DNA of 64,000 nt. Origin: Pelagibacterium sediminicola (GTDB lineage: Bacteria > Pseudomonadota > Alphaproteobacteria > Rhizobiales > Devosiaceae). A program made the position numbers and the translations under genes. A model generated the notes under the pieces. That model had not been told where the DNA came from. It ran no database searches and saw only the letters and a list, made by a program, of their open reading frames with translations. Location of the stretch: assembly GCF_003390885.1 (NCBI RefSeq), contig NZ_QMEL01000001.1, positions 1 to 64,000 on the forward strand, read 5' to 3'. Within the stretch, counting starts at the first letter, position 1. The number at the start of each line of letters is the position of its first letter. Positions 1-7,824 of the stretch are shown in pieces.

Positions 1-1
1 A

Positions 2-127
2 TTCATCGATGCCCACAACGAGAACCCCAAACCCTATAAATGGGTCAAATCCGCAGACGAAATCCTCGCCTCCGTCAAACGCTTCTGCCAGAAAACAATG
101 AACCGAACTTCAGATTCGGGTGACTAG
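2..127 (+). CDS. IS630-family transposase, C-terminal fragment (5' end outside window)
   Basis: The open frame enters from the left edge and encodes 41 residues ending at a TAG. It contains the pattern AHNENPKPYKWVKSADEIL followed by a SVKRFCQ segment, which is the usual C-terminus of IS630/Tc1-mariner-type DDE transposases. These enzymes cut and paste the IS into TA dinucleotides. The catalytic residues lie outside the window, so activity cannot be judged. The CTAG at 124-127 supplies this stop codon and also the stop codon of the antitoxin-like gene on the opposite strand. The assignment rests on family resemblance of a short segment. Confidence 0.7.
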   Translation, partial: FIDAHNENPKPYKWVKSADEILASVKRFCQKTMNRTSDSGD

Positions 128-384
128 CTAGCCTTCTTATTATACGCCACTGTGCCACGATCGATCGCTGTGTCGATTCGATCCACGGCAGTTCCCCATT
201 CCACTGTCTCATCGCGATCGACGGCCGCTACACCTTCGGCATCGGTCAGAATGCCAACACCTTCGCGATCAAGGTAAAACTGGAATGCCTGAATCATCAC
301 CCAAGTCCTGTCGCGATCAAGCGCCGCAGCAATTCGATCGAACTTCTCGATAACATCGATAGGGGGCCTGATTGAGATTTTCAT
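124..384 (-). CDS. Ribbon-helix-helix (CopG/ParD-like) antitoxin-like protein
   Basis: Eighty-six residues. The N-terminal half (KISIRPPIDVIEKFDRIAAALDRDRTWVMIQAFQFYL) has the short beta-strand plus two helices of a ribbon-helix-helix DNA-binding domain, as in CopG/ParD antitoxins. The C-terminal half is acidic and shows a D-R-x-T/D-rich pattern, the usual place for a toxin-binding tail. No toxin gene follows: the stop codon abuts the IS630 transposase, so a downstream RelE/ParE partner may have been displaced, or the gene may be an orphan regulator. An AGGAGG lies at 408-413, too far from the ATG at 384 for ideal spacing, so the start is moderately uncertain. Confidence 0.6.
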   Translation of the reverse strand: MKISIRPPIDVIEKFDRIAAALDRDRTWVMIQAFQFYLDREGVGILTDAEGVAAVDRDETVEWGTAVDRIDTAIDRGTVAYNKKAS

Positions 385-702
385 ACGTTCAGTCTTGTTC
401 TTGGCATCCTCCTAAGCTCAGCGTCTGGGATGCACTGCACCCCAGTAAATCCCATTGTCAACCATTTTGTAAACTCATTCAGACGGTCAAGAGGTATTGG
501 AATTCGCCCATTTACCGACACGATGGACGAACTCCCGTAAGCCTTTTCGTCGATATCGGCTCGTCAGTGTGCTTGCCTATACGCGAGAGCACAGTCCCGG
601 ACCCCATCTGCCGAGCATCTTCGACACTATTGAGACGCCGGCAGCCTCGTCACGGATTTGATGATGGCGATCGCGGCAGGTGTGTTTCGCAAAAAAAATT
701 AT
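385..702. other. Intergenic stretch between the antitoxin-like gene and jetD
   Basis: No convincing gene was seen in these 318 bases. A plus-strand open frame that crosses it lacks any recognisable family pattern and has poor coding character. On the minus strand a TTGACA (461-456) upstream of the antitoxin-like gene could be a -35 element, but no good -10 sits at normal spacing. The stretch may include decayed sequence from the island. Confidence 0.4.
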
Positions 703-1863
703 CTAACTGACGCACGGTGCCACCGGGTCGATCGATTCTTGCTCCACACACCTCGAGCCCGGCTCAGCTAGGTAATCGGCAAGATTTTCAAGCGTGGTGC
801 CGGAGTACTGCCCTGGTCGAACTGGCGGCTCTTGAGGAACGTATCCCGCCGATTCCGCTAGCTCGACTGACATTAGGTGTGGCCTAACCTCGCCGAGCAA
901 TCGCTCCATGGTGAGGAATATTTCAATACCGCCAGCATCGATGTCCGACCAGTGAAAGATCGGAAGCCCATCCGGCAGTAATTGCCGCAGGGTCGCAATC
1001 GATTGCTGCCATGCGATTGATGGCTGCCCGCCCGTGTAGAGAACCATGTCGTTCTGTAGGCCATTGGCCTCGGTTGCGTGCCGGTGGAAAGAGACAAAGT
1101 TCTCGATAGTCAGCAGCGCTCTGGGTGGCCGAACCAAGGAAATCTCACCAACAGCCCCGTGTGGAAGGGCAATGTAGGGCAGGGAGCGAGGAAGGGCGGC
1201 GCCTCCTATCGCGATCGGCCCAGAGATATGGAGCGGAACCGAAATTCTACTGAGCCCAAGATCTGAGAGCACACTTCTTGGCGTGCCGGCGCCCAGCTCG
1301 CGGCCGAACGATAGAAAGCGGACGAGCGGAGCTTCATGCCTTTCAAGAAACTTGCTATCTTCTGTCACCTGAACCGACAAGGACCGATAGTCCAGATCTC
1401 GGTGACGTTCCTGCGCAATCGCCAAGGACAAGGCAGCGATGGAGCGAATTTTATCGGCGTTTTGCGGACCGATCCCCCACCAGTCCCTGCCGCGGCTCCA
1501 GGCCGAGCGTATATCCTCCACCGCCTTGAGCATCCAGGGCTCGACCATTTGGTCCATGATCGGCGTGAGGGAATCCTGCGCCACCGCCACACTGGGTTTG
1601 CGTTCCAGAAATTCGTACACACGGTCCGCATCGGCCAATCGGATGCGCGGAGGGTTGTGACGTTCCCGTCCTCGTCGGGGCTCGATCCGCAGACCGCCGG
1701 TGTCTGCAACCTTTCCAAGGGTCGCGAGATAATCGTCCAGCTCCAGCTGGGTGTCAAAGTCCGCTCGAGTGGGCCTGAGCATCAACCTGACGGACGACGG
1801 GTTCGCCTCGAACTTGTTGAGCAGCTTATTCAGGTCGGCGAACGCACGCCGCTTGCCTGTCAT
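703..1863 (-). CDS. jetD: Wadjet anti-plasmid system nuclease subunit JetD
   Basis: 386 residues, a normal length for JetD (N-terminal DUF3322, C-terminal DUF2220 with a Toprim-like fold). In Wadjet systems, JetABC forms an SMC condensin-like motor that extrudes small circular DNA and JetD cleaves it. The Toprim-like acidic residues are visible: Glu254 in LLTIENF and Asp307/Asp309 in HWSDIDAGG. The start codon overlaps the stop of the upstream jetC remnant by 4 bp (ATGA), as expected of a jetCD operon. jetA, jetB and most of jetC are missing, so this intact JetD probably has no motor to work with. Family assignment is from motifs and operon partner. Confidence 0.85.
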   Translation of the reverse strand: MTGKRRAFADLNKLLNKFEANPSSVRLMLRPTRADFDTQLELDDYLATLGKVADTGGLRIEPRRGRERHNPPRIRLADADRVYEFLERKPSVAVAQDSLTPIMDQMVEPWMLKAVEDIRSAWSRGRDWWGIGPQNADKIRSIAALSLAIAQERHRDLDYRSLSVQVTEDSKFLERHEAPLVRFLSFGRELGAGTPRSVLSDLGLSRISVPLHISGPIAIGGAALPRSLPYIALPHGAVGEISLVRPPRALLTIENFVSFHRHATEANGLQNDMVLYTGGQPSIAWQQSIATLRQLLPDGLPIFHWSDIDAGGIEIFLTMERLLGEVRPHLMSVELAESAGYVPQEPPVRPGQYSGTTLENLADYLAEPGSRCVEQESIDPVAPCVS

Positions 1864-2630
1864 TCGGCTGCCTCGCCCATCATGACCTCAATCTCCTCCC
1901 TGCTGAGACGTGCGGGATCGATCGCAGCCAATTCGTCTCGCGTTCGCTGCTTGATCATGTCCGAGCGCGCGTAGGACTCGTCTCCGCGGCGCCAGACGTC
2001 CACGATCGTGTGAGCGTAGCGTTCCATCGACTGTCGGCCACCATCCGGCCCGCAGATCAACAACTGCAGACCAAGTTCCTGGCAGAATTTGACCATTTCA
2101 AACCTGACCTTCTCATCAAGCTTCGAAAATGCCTCGTCGAAAGCGGCGAGGCACAGCCCTGATGCATTCCCATCGATGCGAGAGCGCGCTCCCCCGTAAT
2201 AGATCGACGACAGCGCTGACAGGAGCGCCACGTAGTACGGCGTTTGCGTCTCGCCGCCGGATGCCGTCCCTTTTCGTTCGCTCCAAGGCACCGTGCGCCC
2301 GGAAGACAGAGAAGTTATCTCAAGCTCGAAGGCGAAGTATCTGCGATAGTCCTCGTACTGCTCGATATCGACTTCCTCGTCGAGCAAAACTGCTTCAACC
2401 ACTTTGAGCTCTGCCGCCAGCGGATGCTCGTCCTCCACATCCCCCTGAAATAGAGGAACGTCCGCGAGCTCGAGTTCTCGCAAGCGTTCCACGATCGTAT
2501 GGAAAGCCTCATACCCAGGAGCCTGAGAACTCCGAAAACTATACCGCTCGTCGAGAAAATCATACTTTCGAAGGACATCGCGAATATCGCGCAGTTCTTC
2601 ATTGTGAGCTACTCCCCGAAAATGGGGCAC
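1860..2630 (-). pseudogene. jetC: Wadjet SMC-like ATPase JetC, C-terminal remnant truncated by IS3
   Basis: Only about 248 residues of an SMC-family protein that normally exceeds 1,000 remain. They carry the ABC signature (SGGETQ, residues 124-129) and Walker B (LAAFDEAF, 161-168), so this is the C-terminal half of the ATPase head. The first eight or so codons of the open frame come from the end of the IS3 element; native sequence starts at about 2604. The Walker A head, hinge and coiled coils are lost and do not resume on the far side of the IS. The gene overlaps jetD by 4 bp. The Wadjet motor is therefore broken here. Confidence 0.85.
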
Positions 2631-2682
2631 TGACGTAAGCTACGAATTGTTGTCTGCTGGTCTTCGACGATGGAGATCAGAG

Positions 2683-2976
2683 ATGTCGAAACGCAAGCAG
2701 CACTCGCCTGAGTTCAAGGCAAAGGTCGCCCTGGAAGCATTGAAGGGCGAAGAGACGGTATCGGAATTGGCGAGCCGGTTCGGAATCCACCCCACGATGA
2801 TCCACCAATGGAAGCGGGCGTTGCTCGAAGGGGCATCGGGTGTGTTCGAGCGTGGCGGGCGCAAAAAGCCAGAGATTGACGATGAACAGGTCAAGGATCT
2901 GCACGCCAAGATCGGAGAGCTGGCCGTCGCCAACGATTTTTTGTCACGAAAGCTCAAGCCCTGGGGCGGGAAGTGA
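2683..2976 (+). CDS. IS3-family transposase OrfA
   Basis: Ninety-seven residues from the ATG at 2683 (MSKRKQHSPEFKAKVALEAL). It is a typical IS3 OrfA, with an N-terminal helix-turn-helix (VSELASRFGIHPTMIHQWKR) that binds the inverted repeats, followed by a leucine-rich coiled-coil tail. It stops at 2974-2976, overlapping the GTG of orfB. An alternative upstream start at 2647 exists in the same frame, but homologues begin at MSKRKQ. Confidence 0.9.
   Translation: MSKRKQHSPEFKAKVALEALKGEETVSELASRFGIHPTMIHQWKRALLEGASGVFERGGRKKPEIDDEQVKDLHAKIGELAVANDFLSRKLKPWGGK
2937..2943 (+). promoter_or_regulatory. Candidate -1 ribosomal frameshift site (T TTT TTG) of the IS3 element
   Basis: The heptamer T-TTT-TTG sits in the orfA frame near its end. 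The -1 frame stays open from here into orfB, with no stop between 2943 and the orfB GTG at 2973. A slip would give the OrfAB fusion transposase that IS3 elements need. Inferred from heptamer shape and frames only. Confidence 0.55.
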
Positions 2977-3836
2977 GACGGGGGATGATAGAACCTGATC
3001 ACCCCGCTCTCTCGATTGGCAAGCAGTGCACGCTGCTGTCGATCGCGCGCTCTTCGTTCTATTACACGCCGAAAGGCGAGACCGAGATCAATCTCGCGCT
3101 TATGCGCAGGATCGATGAGCAATTCCTGGAGACGCCCTTCTTCGGCGTCCGGCAGATGACTTGGCACCTGCGCAATGAAGGGCACCTGGTGAACGAGAAG
3201 CGCGTGCGGCGGCTGATGCGGCTCATGGGGCTGATGCCAATCTACCAGAAGCCCAACACCTCGAGACCGGCCAAGGGACACAAGGTTTGGCCATATCTTC
3301 TGAAGGGATTGAGGGTGGAGCGTCCGAACCAGGCCTGGGCTGCGGATATCACGTATTTACCGATGCGCCGGGGCTTTCTCTACCTGGTGGCCATCATGGA
3401 CTGGCACACCCGCAAGGTCTTGGCGTGGCGCATCTCGAACACGCTGGAGGCAGACTTTTGCATCGAAGCGTTAAACGAGGCGGTCCACAAGTTCGGTCCG
3501 CCCGAGATCATGAACACCGATCAAGGCAGCCAGTTCACGTCCTTTGCCTGGACCGGTCGGTTGCGACGAATGGGGGTGCGCATCTCCATGGATGGCAAGG
3601 GACGGTTTCTCGACAACATCTTTGTCGAGCGGCTCTGGAGAACCCTCAAATACGAATGCGTCTACCTGCACGCCTGGGAGACCGGATCACAGGCCCGCGC
3701 CGGCGTCCGCGAATGGATGGAATTCTACAATCATCGACGCCCTCATTCCGCTCTTGGCGGCAAACCGCCTGCCGTGATCTATTGGCAGCGCATTGACCAA
3801 AACCAACCCGACCAGCAGGTGCAACGAGTAGCTTAA
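2973..3836 (+). CDS. IS3-family transposase OrfB (DDE integrase domain)
   Basis: 287 residues with an HTH_21-type N-terminus (SIARSSFYYTP) and an rve integrase core. The DDE residues are visible in ADITYLP, NTDQGSQF and NIFVERLWRTLKYE, followed by the conserved YNHRRPHSALGGKPPA block. It may start at the GTG at 2973, overlapping the orfA stop, but is more likely made as an OrfAB fusion by -1 frameshifting. The frame is intact, so the IS could still be active. Confidence 0.92.
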   Translation: MRRGMIEPDHPALSIGKQCTLLSIARSSFYYTPKGETEINLALMRRIDEQFLETPFFGVRQMTWHLRNEGHLVNEKRVRRLMRLMGLMPIYQKPNTSRPAKGHKVWPYLLKGLRVERPNQAWAADITYLPMRRGFLYLVAIMDWHTRKVLAWRISNTLEADFCIEALNEAVHKFGPPEIMNTDQGSQFTSFAWTGRLRRMGVRISMDGKGRFLDNIFVERLWRTLKYECVYLHAWETGSQARAGVREWMEFYNHRRPHSALGGKPPAVIYWQRIDQNQPDQQVQRVA

Positions 3837-3860
3837 TTTACGCCCAAATCTGTCCAGCGA

Positions 3861-4304
3861 TTGGGGGGGAGCTCAATCCGTCCCTACGAGGGCGCGGATA
3901 CAAAGCCGCTATCTGAAATCTGGTTTTTGGCTTCGAGGCAGGCTCATCCCTTCCTTGGAGAGGAAAAGCTTCTGTCACAACGACAGCTGATCGAAGCCGA
4001 ATATCTTCCAAACTCTGAAACCTGGGTCGCATGCAACCAGGACAAACCTGTCGGCTTCATTGGCCTGATGGGGAAGTTCATCGGTGGCCTGTTTGTGGAC
4101 CCTGGCGTCCAGGGCCTCGGCGTTGGTCGTCTCCTCGTCACCCACGCATTGACCTTGAAGGGCAGCCTGGAACTGGAAGTTTATGCGGCTAATGAAAACG
4201 CCGTCTGTTTCTACTCCCGTCTCGGTTTTTCAGAGGTTTCGAGACGTAAACAGGACGACGAAGGGCTGCCGTTCGAAAATCTTCGAATGAGACTTGCCGG
4301 CTAG
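3861..4304 (+). CDS. GNAT-family N-acetyltransferase, start lost to IS3 insertion
   Basis: The protein has an almost complete GNAT fold: IRPYEGADTKPLSEIWFLASRQAHPFL at the N-terminus, the acetyl-CoA binding motif VDPGVQGLGVGRLLV, and the C-terminal NENAVCFYSRLGF signature. These enzymes transfer acetyl from acetyl-CoA to an amine; the substrate here is unknown. The only in-frame start upstream is a TTG at 3861 inside the IS end. The codons for MGGSS therefore belong to the IS and the native start codon appears replaced. Expression would depend on the IS, so the gene may be silent. Confidence 0.7.
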   Translation: MGGSSIRPYEGADTKPLSEIWFLASRQAHPFLGEEKLLSQRQLIEAEYLPNSETWVACNQDKPVGFIGLMGKFIGGLFVDPGVQGLGVGRLLVTHALTLKGSLELEVYAANENAVCFYSRLGFSEVSRRKQDDEGLPFENLRMRLAG

Positions 4305-4388
4305 CGCCCGCGAGGGGCGCAGCAATGTGCCCCTCCATCTTCAATCATGGGGACACTTACTTCAGGTGTCCTACGGGTGTGCACGACC

Positions 4389-4745
4389 ATGAATGTAAGC
4401 AAACAGGAAAGAAAAGCTCTCGAACTACTATCGCTTGGAGGAAAGATCTCTGTCGAAAAAGACGACAAGAACCGGGTAGTGGATGCGAGCTTTATAACGA
4501 GAGAAGGATGGTTTCTCGCCGGCGTGGGGCTGAGCGAGTTTCAATCCTTGCGCACAAAGCGTTTCGTCGGGTCCAGAAGGGGGGAAGAATATTCAATCAC
4601 ACGCGAAGGCATCAAGGTCCTGCAACAGTTCCGGCAGGCTCAGAAAGTCGCTCAAAGAAACAGCCGCCTGACAAAAAAAAGGCCGGGTGTAACGAGGGCG
4701 GACCATGCGGCGGAGGAAAACGAAAAACTATCTTCCTGTCTCTGA
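4389..4745 (+). CDS. yjhX: YjhX-like (UPF0386) putative toxin with C-terminal extension
   Basis: From the ATG at 4389 the protein reads MNVSKQERKALELLSLGGKI and then TREGWFLAGVGLSEFQSLRTKR, matching the small YjhX/UPF0386 family annotated as a putative toxin. Family members are about 85 residues and end near the ITREGIKVLQQ segment. Here a lysine/arginine-rich tail of about 30 residues follows, bringing it to 118 residues and overlapping the LysR start by 41 bp. That tail may be read-through after loss of the native stop. A longer start at 4347 is in frame but adds sequence not found in the family. No YjhQ-type antitoxin neighbour is present, although the GNAT upstream is a distant parallel. 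Confidence 0.65.
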   Translation: MNVSKQERKALELLSLGGKISVEKDDKNRVVDASFITREGWFLAGVGLSEFQSLRTKRFVGSRRGEEYSITREGIKVLQQFRQAQKVAQRNSRLTKKRPGVTRADHAAEENEKLSSCL

Positions 4746-5706
4746 GGCGATCCGGTCGGGAAGAGTTCCCATGGCGAGCCTGGTGCATTTGCTTGCTGCG
4801 GCGGAATACTTGAACTTTCGCCATGCAGCAAAAGCACTTGGCGTGGCACAATCCAGCGTCAGCGCCCGCGTGAAAGCGCTAGAGGAAGATCTCGGAATCC
4901 AGCTGTTTGAGCGACAGGCTCGTGGCGTTCGGTTGACCGAGGCCGGTCGCCGCTTTGTCGAGCGCGTAGCTTCGGGCGTCGATCAACTTGAACATGCTGT
5001 GACGACCGCCGGCATGGCTGCGTCGGGAGAGCGTGGATGTTTGTGCATCGGCATCCACGCCCTGATCCCCGGCAGCTTCCTGGACAAACTGATCGCGAAA
5101 TACCGCGACTACTATCCCGGAATTGAAGTCGAAATCACCGAGGGAACAGCCCGCAACAAGGTAATGCAAGTTCGTCAAGGTCATCTTGACGTGGCGTTTG
5201 TCGCTGGAGCACCCGAGCTACCAGACTGCCATACGCGTCCAATATGGACCGAGCAGCTTGTCGCAGTGCTACAAGAAAACCATTGCCTCGCTGAGCGTCA
5301 CGCCCTCACTTGGACCGATCTCGCGAACGAAACGTTCCTCGTCCGCCATGGTGGCACCGGCCCGCAGGTCTATGACCATATCGTGTTGCGCCTCGCGGAA
5401 CGGAGGCGTTCTCCTTCAATTCAGCGCTTCGAGGTCGAGCGCGGCACGCTTCTATCTATGGTCGGACAAGGCTTCGGCGTTACCATCGTCGGAGCCGCGA
5501 CAGCGCTGCTGCCGACCACTGGCATCACCTTCCTACCTTTTGCCGATGAGCCAGAGCCGGTTCCCTTCACCGCCGTCTGGTCGCCGTTCAATCGCAGCGC
5601 CGCGCTCCGCAACCTACTCAACCTCGCAAACGATATGAGCCGTTGCAGCGATTCGCCCGGCCACCAACACGGCGACGATTACCCGGCGAGATCGCAGAAA
5701 AAGTAA
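4705..5706 (+). CDS. LysR-family transcriptional regulator of the conjugative element
   Basis: 333 residues. The winged helix-turn-helix near residues 25-80 (HLLAAAEYLNFRHAAKALGVAQSSVSARVKALEEDLGIQLFER) is followed by a LysR substrate-binding domain. This sequence type, starting MRRRKTKNYLPVSEAIRSG, is one commonly seen beside traG/trb operons of alphaproteobacterial integrative elements, so it probably regulates transfer or cargo genes. A start at 4771 (MASLVHLL) is possible but would shorten a conserved N-terminus. The effector is unknown. The C-terminal 20 or so residues (GHQHGDDYPARSQKK) look atypical. Confidence 0.85.
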   Translation: MRRRKTKNYLPVSEAIRSGRVPMASLVHLLAAAEYLNFRHAAKALGVAQSSVSARVKALEEDLGIQLFERQARGVRLTEAGRRFVERVASGVDQLEHAVTTAGMAASGERGCLCIGIHALIPGSFLDKLIAKYRDYYPGIEVEITEGTARNKVMQVRQGHLDVAFVAGAPELPDCHTRPIWTEQLVAVLQENHCLAERHALTWTDLANETFLVRHGGTGPQVYDHIVLRLAERRRSPSIQRFEVERGTLLSMVGQGFGVTIVGAATALLPTTGITFLPFADEPEPVPFTAVWSPFNRSAALRNLLNLANDMSRCSDSPGHQHGDDYPARSQKK

Positions 5707-5825
5707 TCCGTCCTATTTGCCGCCGATAGTATCCGGAAGCCCTCCCGCAGCACCTTTTGTGTTGCCTGTCGCGATGTTGCCTACTCTCTGATCGGCTCCG
5801 TCTCTCTTGCCGACTGGAGCTTACA

Positions 5826-7814
5826 TTGCGCGGAGGCCGAATCCTTTGGGGTCAAATCGCCGTCGTCTTCACAATCGTTCTGGTGATGACGTGGGCGGCG
5901 ACGCAATGGGTTGCCTTCCGCCTCGGCTTCCAGCCACAGCTTGGCAACCCATGGTTCGAGGTGGCGGGCCTGCCGGTCTATTATCCGCCGGCCTTCTTCT
6001 GGTGGTGGTTTTCCTTCGACGCCTATGCGCCCGCGATCTTCGTCGAGGGCGGCATCATCGCGGTATCGGGCGGCTTCCTCGCCATCGCCGCCGCCATCTT
6101 CATGTCGATCATCCGGGCACGAGAGGCGCGCAACGTCGCCACCTACGGCTCCGCACGATGGGCCGAGGACAAGGAAATCCGCGCGGCCGGATTGCTCGGC
6201 CCCGATGGCGTCCTGCTCGGCCGATACGACAGGGACTATCTGCGCCATGACGGTCCCGAGCATGTCCTATGCTTCGCCCCGACGCGCAGCGGCAAAGGCG
6301 TCGGGCTGGTGGTGCCCACCTTATTGACCTGGCCGGGAAGCTGCATCGTCCATGACATCAAAGGGGAGAACTGGACGCTGACAGCGGGCTTTCGTGCGAA
6401 GCACGGCCGCGTCCTGCTGTTCGATCCGACCAACGCCAGATCGTCCGCCTACAACCCGTTGCTGGAGGTCCGGCAAGGCGAATGGGAAGTCCGCGACGTG
6501 CAGAACATCGCGGATATTCTGGTCGATCCCGAAGGCAGTCTCGACAAGCGCAACCATTGGGAAAAGACTTCCCATTCGCTGCTGGTCGGCGCGATCCTGC
6601 ATGTTCTCTATGCGGAGAAGGACAAGACGCTGGCGGGCGTCGCCAACTTCCTGTCCGACCCACGCCGCCCGGTCGAGGCGACCTTGCGCGCCATGATGGA
6701 CACGCCGCATCTCGGCGAGGCTGGCGTTCATCCCGTCATCGCATCGTCGGCCCGCGAACTGCTGAACAAATCCGAGAACGAACGGTCGGGCGTGCTCTCC
6801 ACCGCCATGTCGTTTCTCGGCCTCTACCGCGATCCCGTGGTAGCCCGCGTCACCGCACGTTGCGACTGGCGCATTGCCGATCTGGTCGGCAGCCGCCAGC
6901 CCGTCACGCTCTATCTGGTCGTGCCGCCATCCGACATAAACCGCACCAAGCCGCTCATCCGCCTGATCCTCAACCAGATCGGCAGGCGGTTGACCGAGGA
7001 ACTGACCACCTCGGGCAAGCGCCATCGGTTGCTGTTGATGCTGGACGAGTTTCCGGCGCTCGGCAGATTGGATTTTTTCGAGTCCGCCTTGGCCTTCATG
7101 GCGGGGTATGGAATCAAAGGCTTCCTGATTGCGCAGAGCCTCAACCAGATCGAGCGCGCCTATGGGCCGAACAATGCGATCCTCGACAACTGCCATGTCC
7201 GCGTCAGCTTCGCCACGAACGACGAAAGGACGGCGAAGCGTGTTTCAGACGCATTAGGCACCGCGACCGAGCTGCGCGACTCCACCAACTACGCAGGGCA
7301 CCGCCTAGCCCCGTGGTTAGGTCACTTGATGGTGTCACGGCAGGAGACGGCGCGGCCGCTGCTCACGCCGGGCGAAATCATGCAGCTTCCGCCCACCGAT
7401 GAAATCGTAATGGTGGCGGGCACACCGCCGATCCGGGCCACCAAAGCCCGCTATTTCGAGGATGTGCGGTTTCAGGAACGCATCCTGACCCCGCCCGATC
7501 TGGTCGCCGCTCCGCTGGCGCCCAGCCCATCCGCCGATGATTGGTCCGGCCGCGTGGTCGCAGCGGAAAGCGGTTCCGCGACCGACGCGGCAGACGGGAC
7601 CGACGGGGATCCGGCCAATGCCGGCATCCGCCGCGAGCCGGAATTGCCCGAGCATGAGGAAGTCGTCGCCCCGCCGCCGTCGCCCGAACAGGAGTTCGAG
7701 TTTCTGGACGACGAGCCGGACGTTGACGCGGCCAAGGCCCGCGCCATGCGCCAGCGCATGAGGATGGTGGCGCGACAGGTGGCGATGAACCCCGATGATG
7801 GAATCGACCTTTGA
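5826..7814 (+). CDS. traG: Type IV coupling protein TraG/VirD4
   Basis: Starting at the TTG at 5826 gives 662 residues, the usual size, beginning at the family-typical RGGRILWGQIAVVF. Two N-terminal membrane helices are followed by Walker A (APTRSGKGVGLV, near residue 152) and Walker B (LLLMLDEFPALG, near residue 402). This hexameric inner-membrane ATPase brings relaxase-bound DNA to the type IV secretion channel. No ATG lies near the expected start; the frame extends upstream to 5757 but that segment is not conserved. The usual upstream relaxase gene is absent, replaced by LysR and yjhX. The downstream copG gene starts 10 bp after the stop. Confidence 0.92.
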   Translation: MRGGRILWGQIAVVFTIVLVMTWAATQWVAFRLGFQPQLGNPWFEVAGLPVYYPPAFFWWWFSFDAYAPAIFVEGGIIAVSGGFLAIAAAIFMSIIRAREARNVATYGSARWAEDKEIRAAGLLGPDGVLLGRYDRDYLRHDGPEHVLCFAPTRSGKGVGLVVPTLLTWPGSCIVHDIKGENWTLTAGFRAKHGRVLLFDPTNARSSAYNPLLEVRQGEWEVRDVQNIADILVDPEGSLDKRNHWEKTSHSLLVGAILHVLYAEKDKTLAGVANFLSDPRRPVEATLRAMMDTPHLGEAGVHPVIASSARELLNKSENERSGVLSTAMSFLGLYRDPVVARVTARCDWRIADLVGSRQPVTLYLVVPPSDINRTKPLIRLILNQIGRRLTEELTTSGKRHRLLLMLDEFPALGRLDFFESALAFMAGYGIKGFLIAQSLNQIERAYGPNNAILDNCHVRVSFATNDERTAKRVSDALGTATELRDSTNYAGHRLAPWLGHLMVSRQETARPLLTPGEIMQLPPTDEIVMVAGTPPIRATKARYFEDVRFQERILTPPDLVAAPLAPSPSADDWSGRVVAAESGSATDAADGTDGDPANAGIRREPELPEHEEVVAPPPSPEQEFEFLDDEPDVDAAKARAMRQRMRMVARQVAMNPDDGIDL

Positions 7815-7824
7815 GGAGACGCCC

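Larger units (their letters stand above)
2605..3875 (+). mobile_element. Complete IS3-family insertion sequence (about 1.27 kb)
   Basis: The element is bounded by imperfect terminal inverted repeats: left TGAGCTACTCCCC, right ending GGGGGGAGCTCA. A second inverted block lies inside each end (TAAGCTAC and TGCTGGTC on both arms). It carries overlapping orfA and orfB with a slippery heptamer, the standard IS3 layout. The flanking trinucleotides differ (TTG at 2602-2604, ATC at 3876-3878), so no target duplication is seen. That suggests recombination or an adjacent deletion after insertion. Both neighbouring genes, jetC and a GNAT gene, are cut exactly at its ends. Confidence 0.85.

Noticed and set aside
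372-710. Plus-strand 112-residue open frame left of jetD
   Set aside because: Antisense to the antitoxin-like promoter, no family pattern, irregular composition; no support as a gene.
4304-4320. GCGCCC/GGGCGC hairpin after the GNAT gene as a terminator
   Set aside because: Only a 6-bp stem with no T-run; too weak to list.
1-5800. Left attachment site of the element
   Set aside because: I looked for the tRNA-Arg 3' sequence (CACCCGACACGATTCGAAC) to the left and did not see it; no boundary is claimed.
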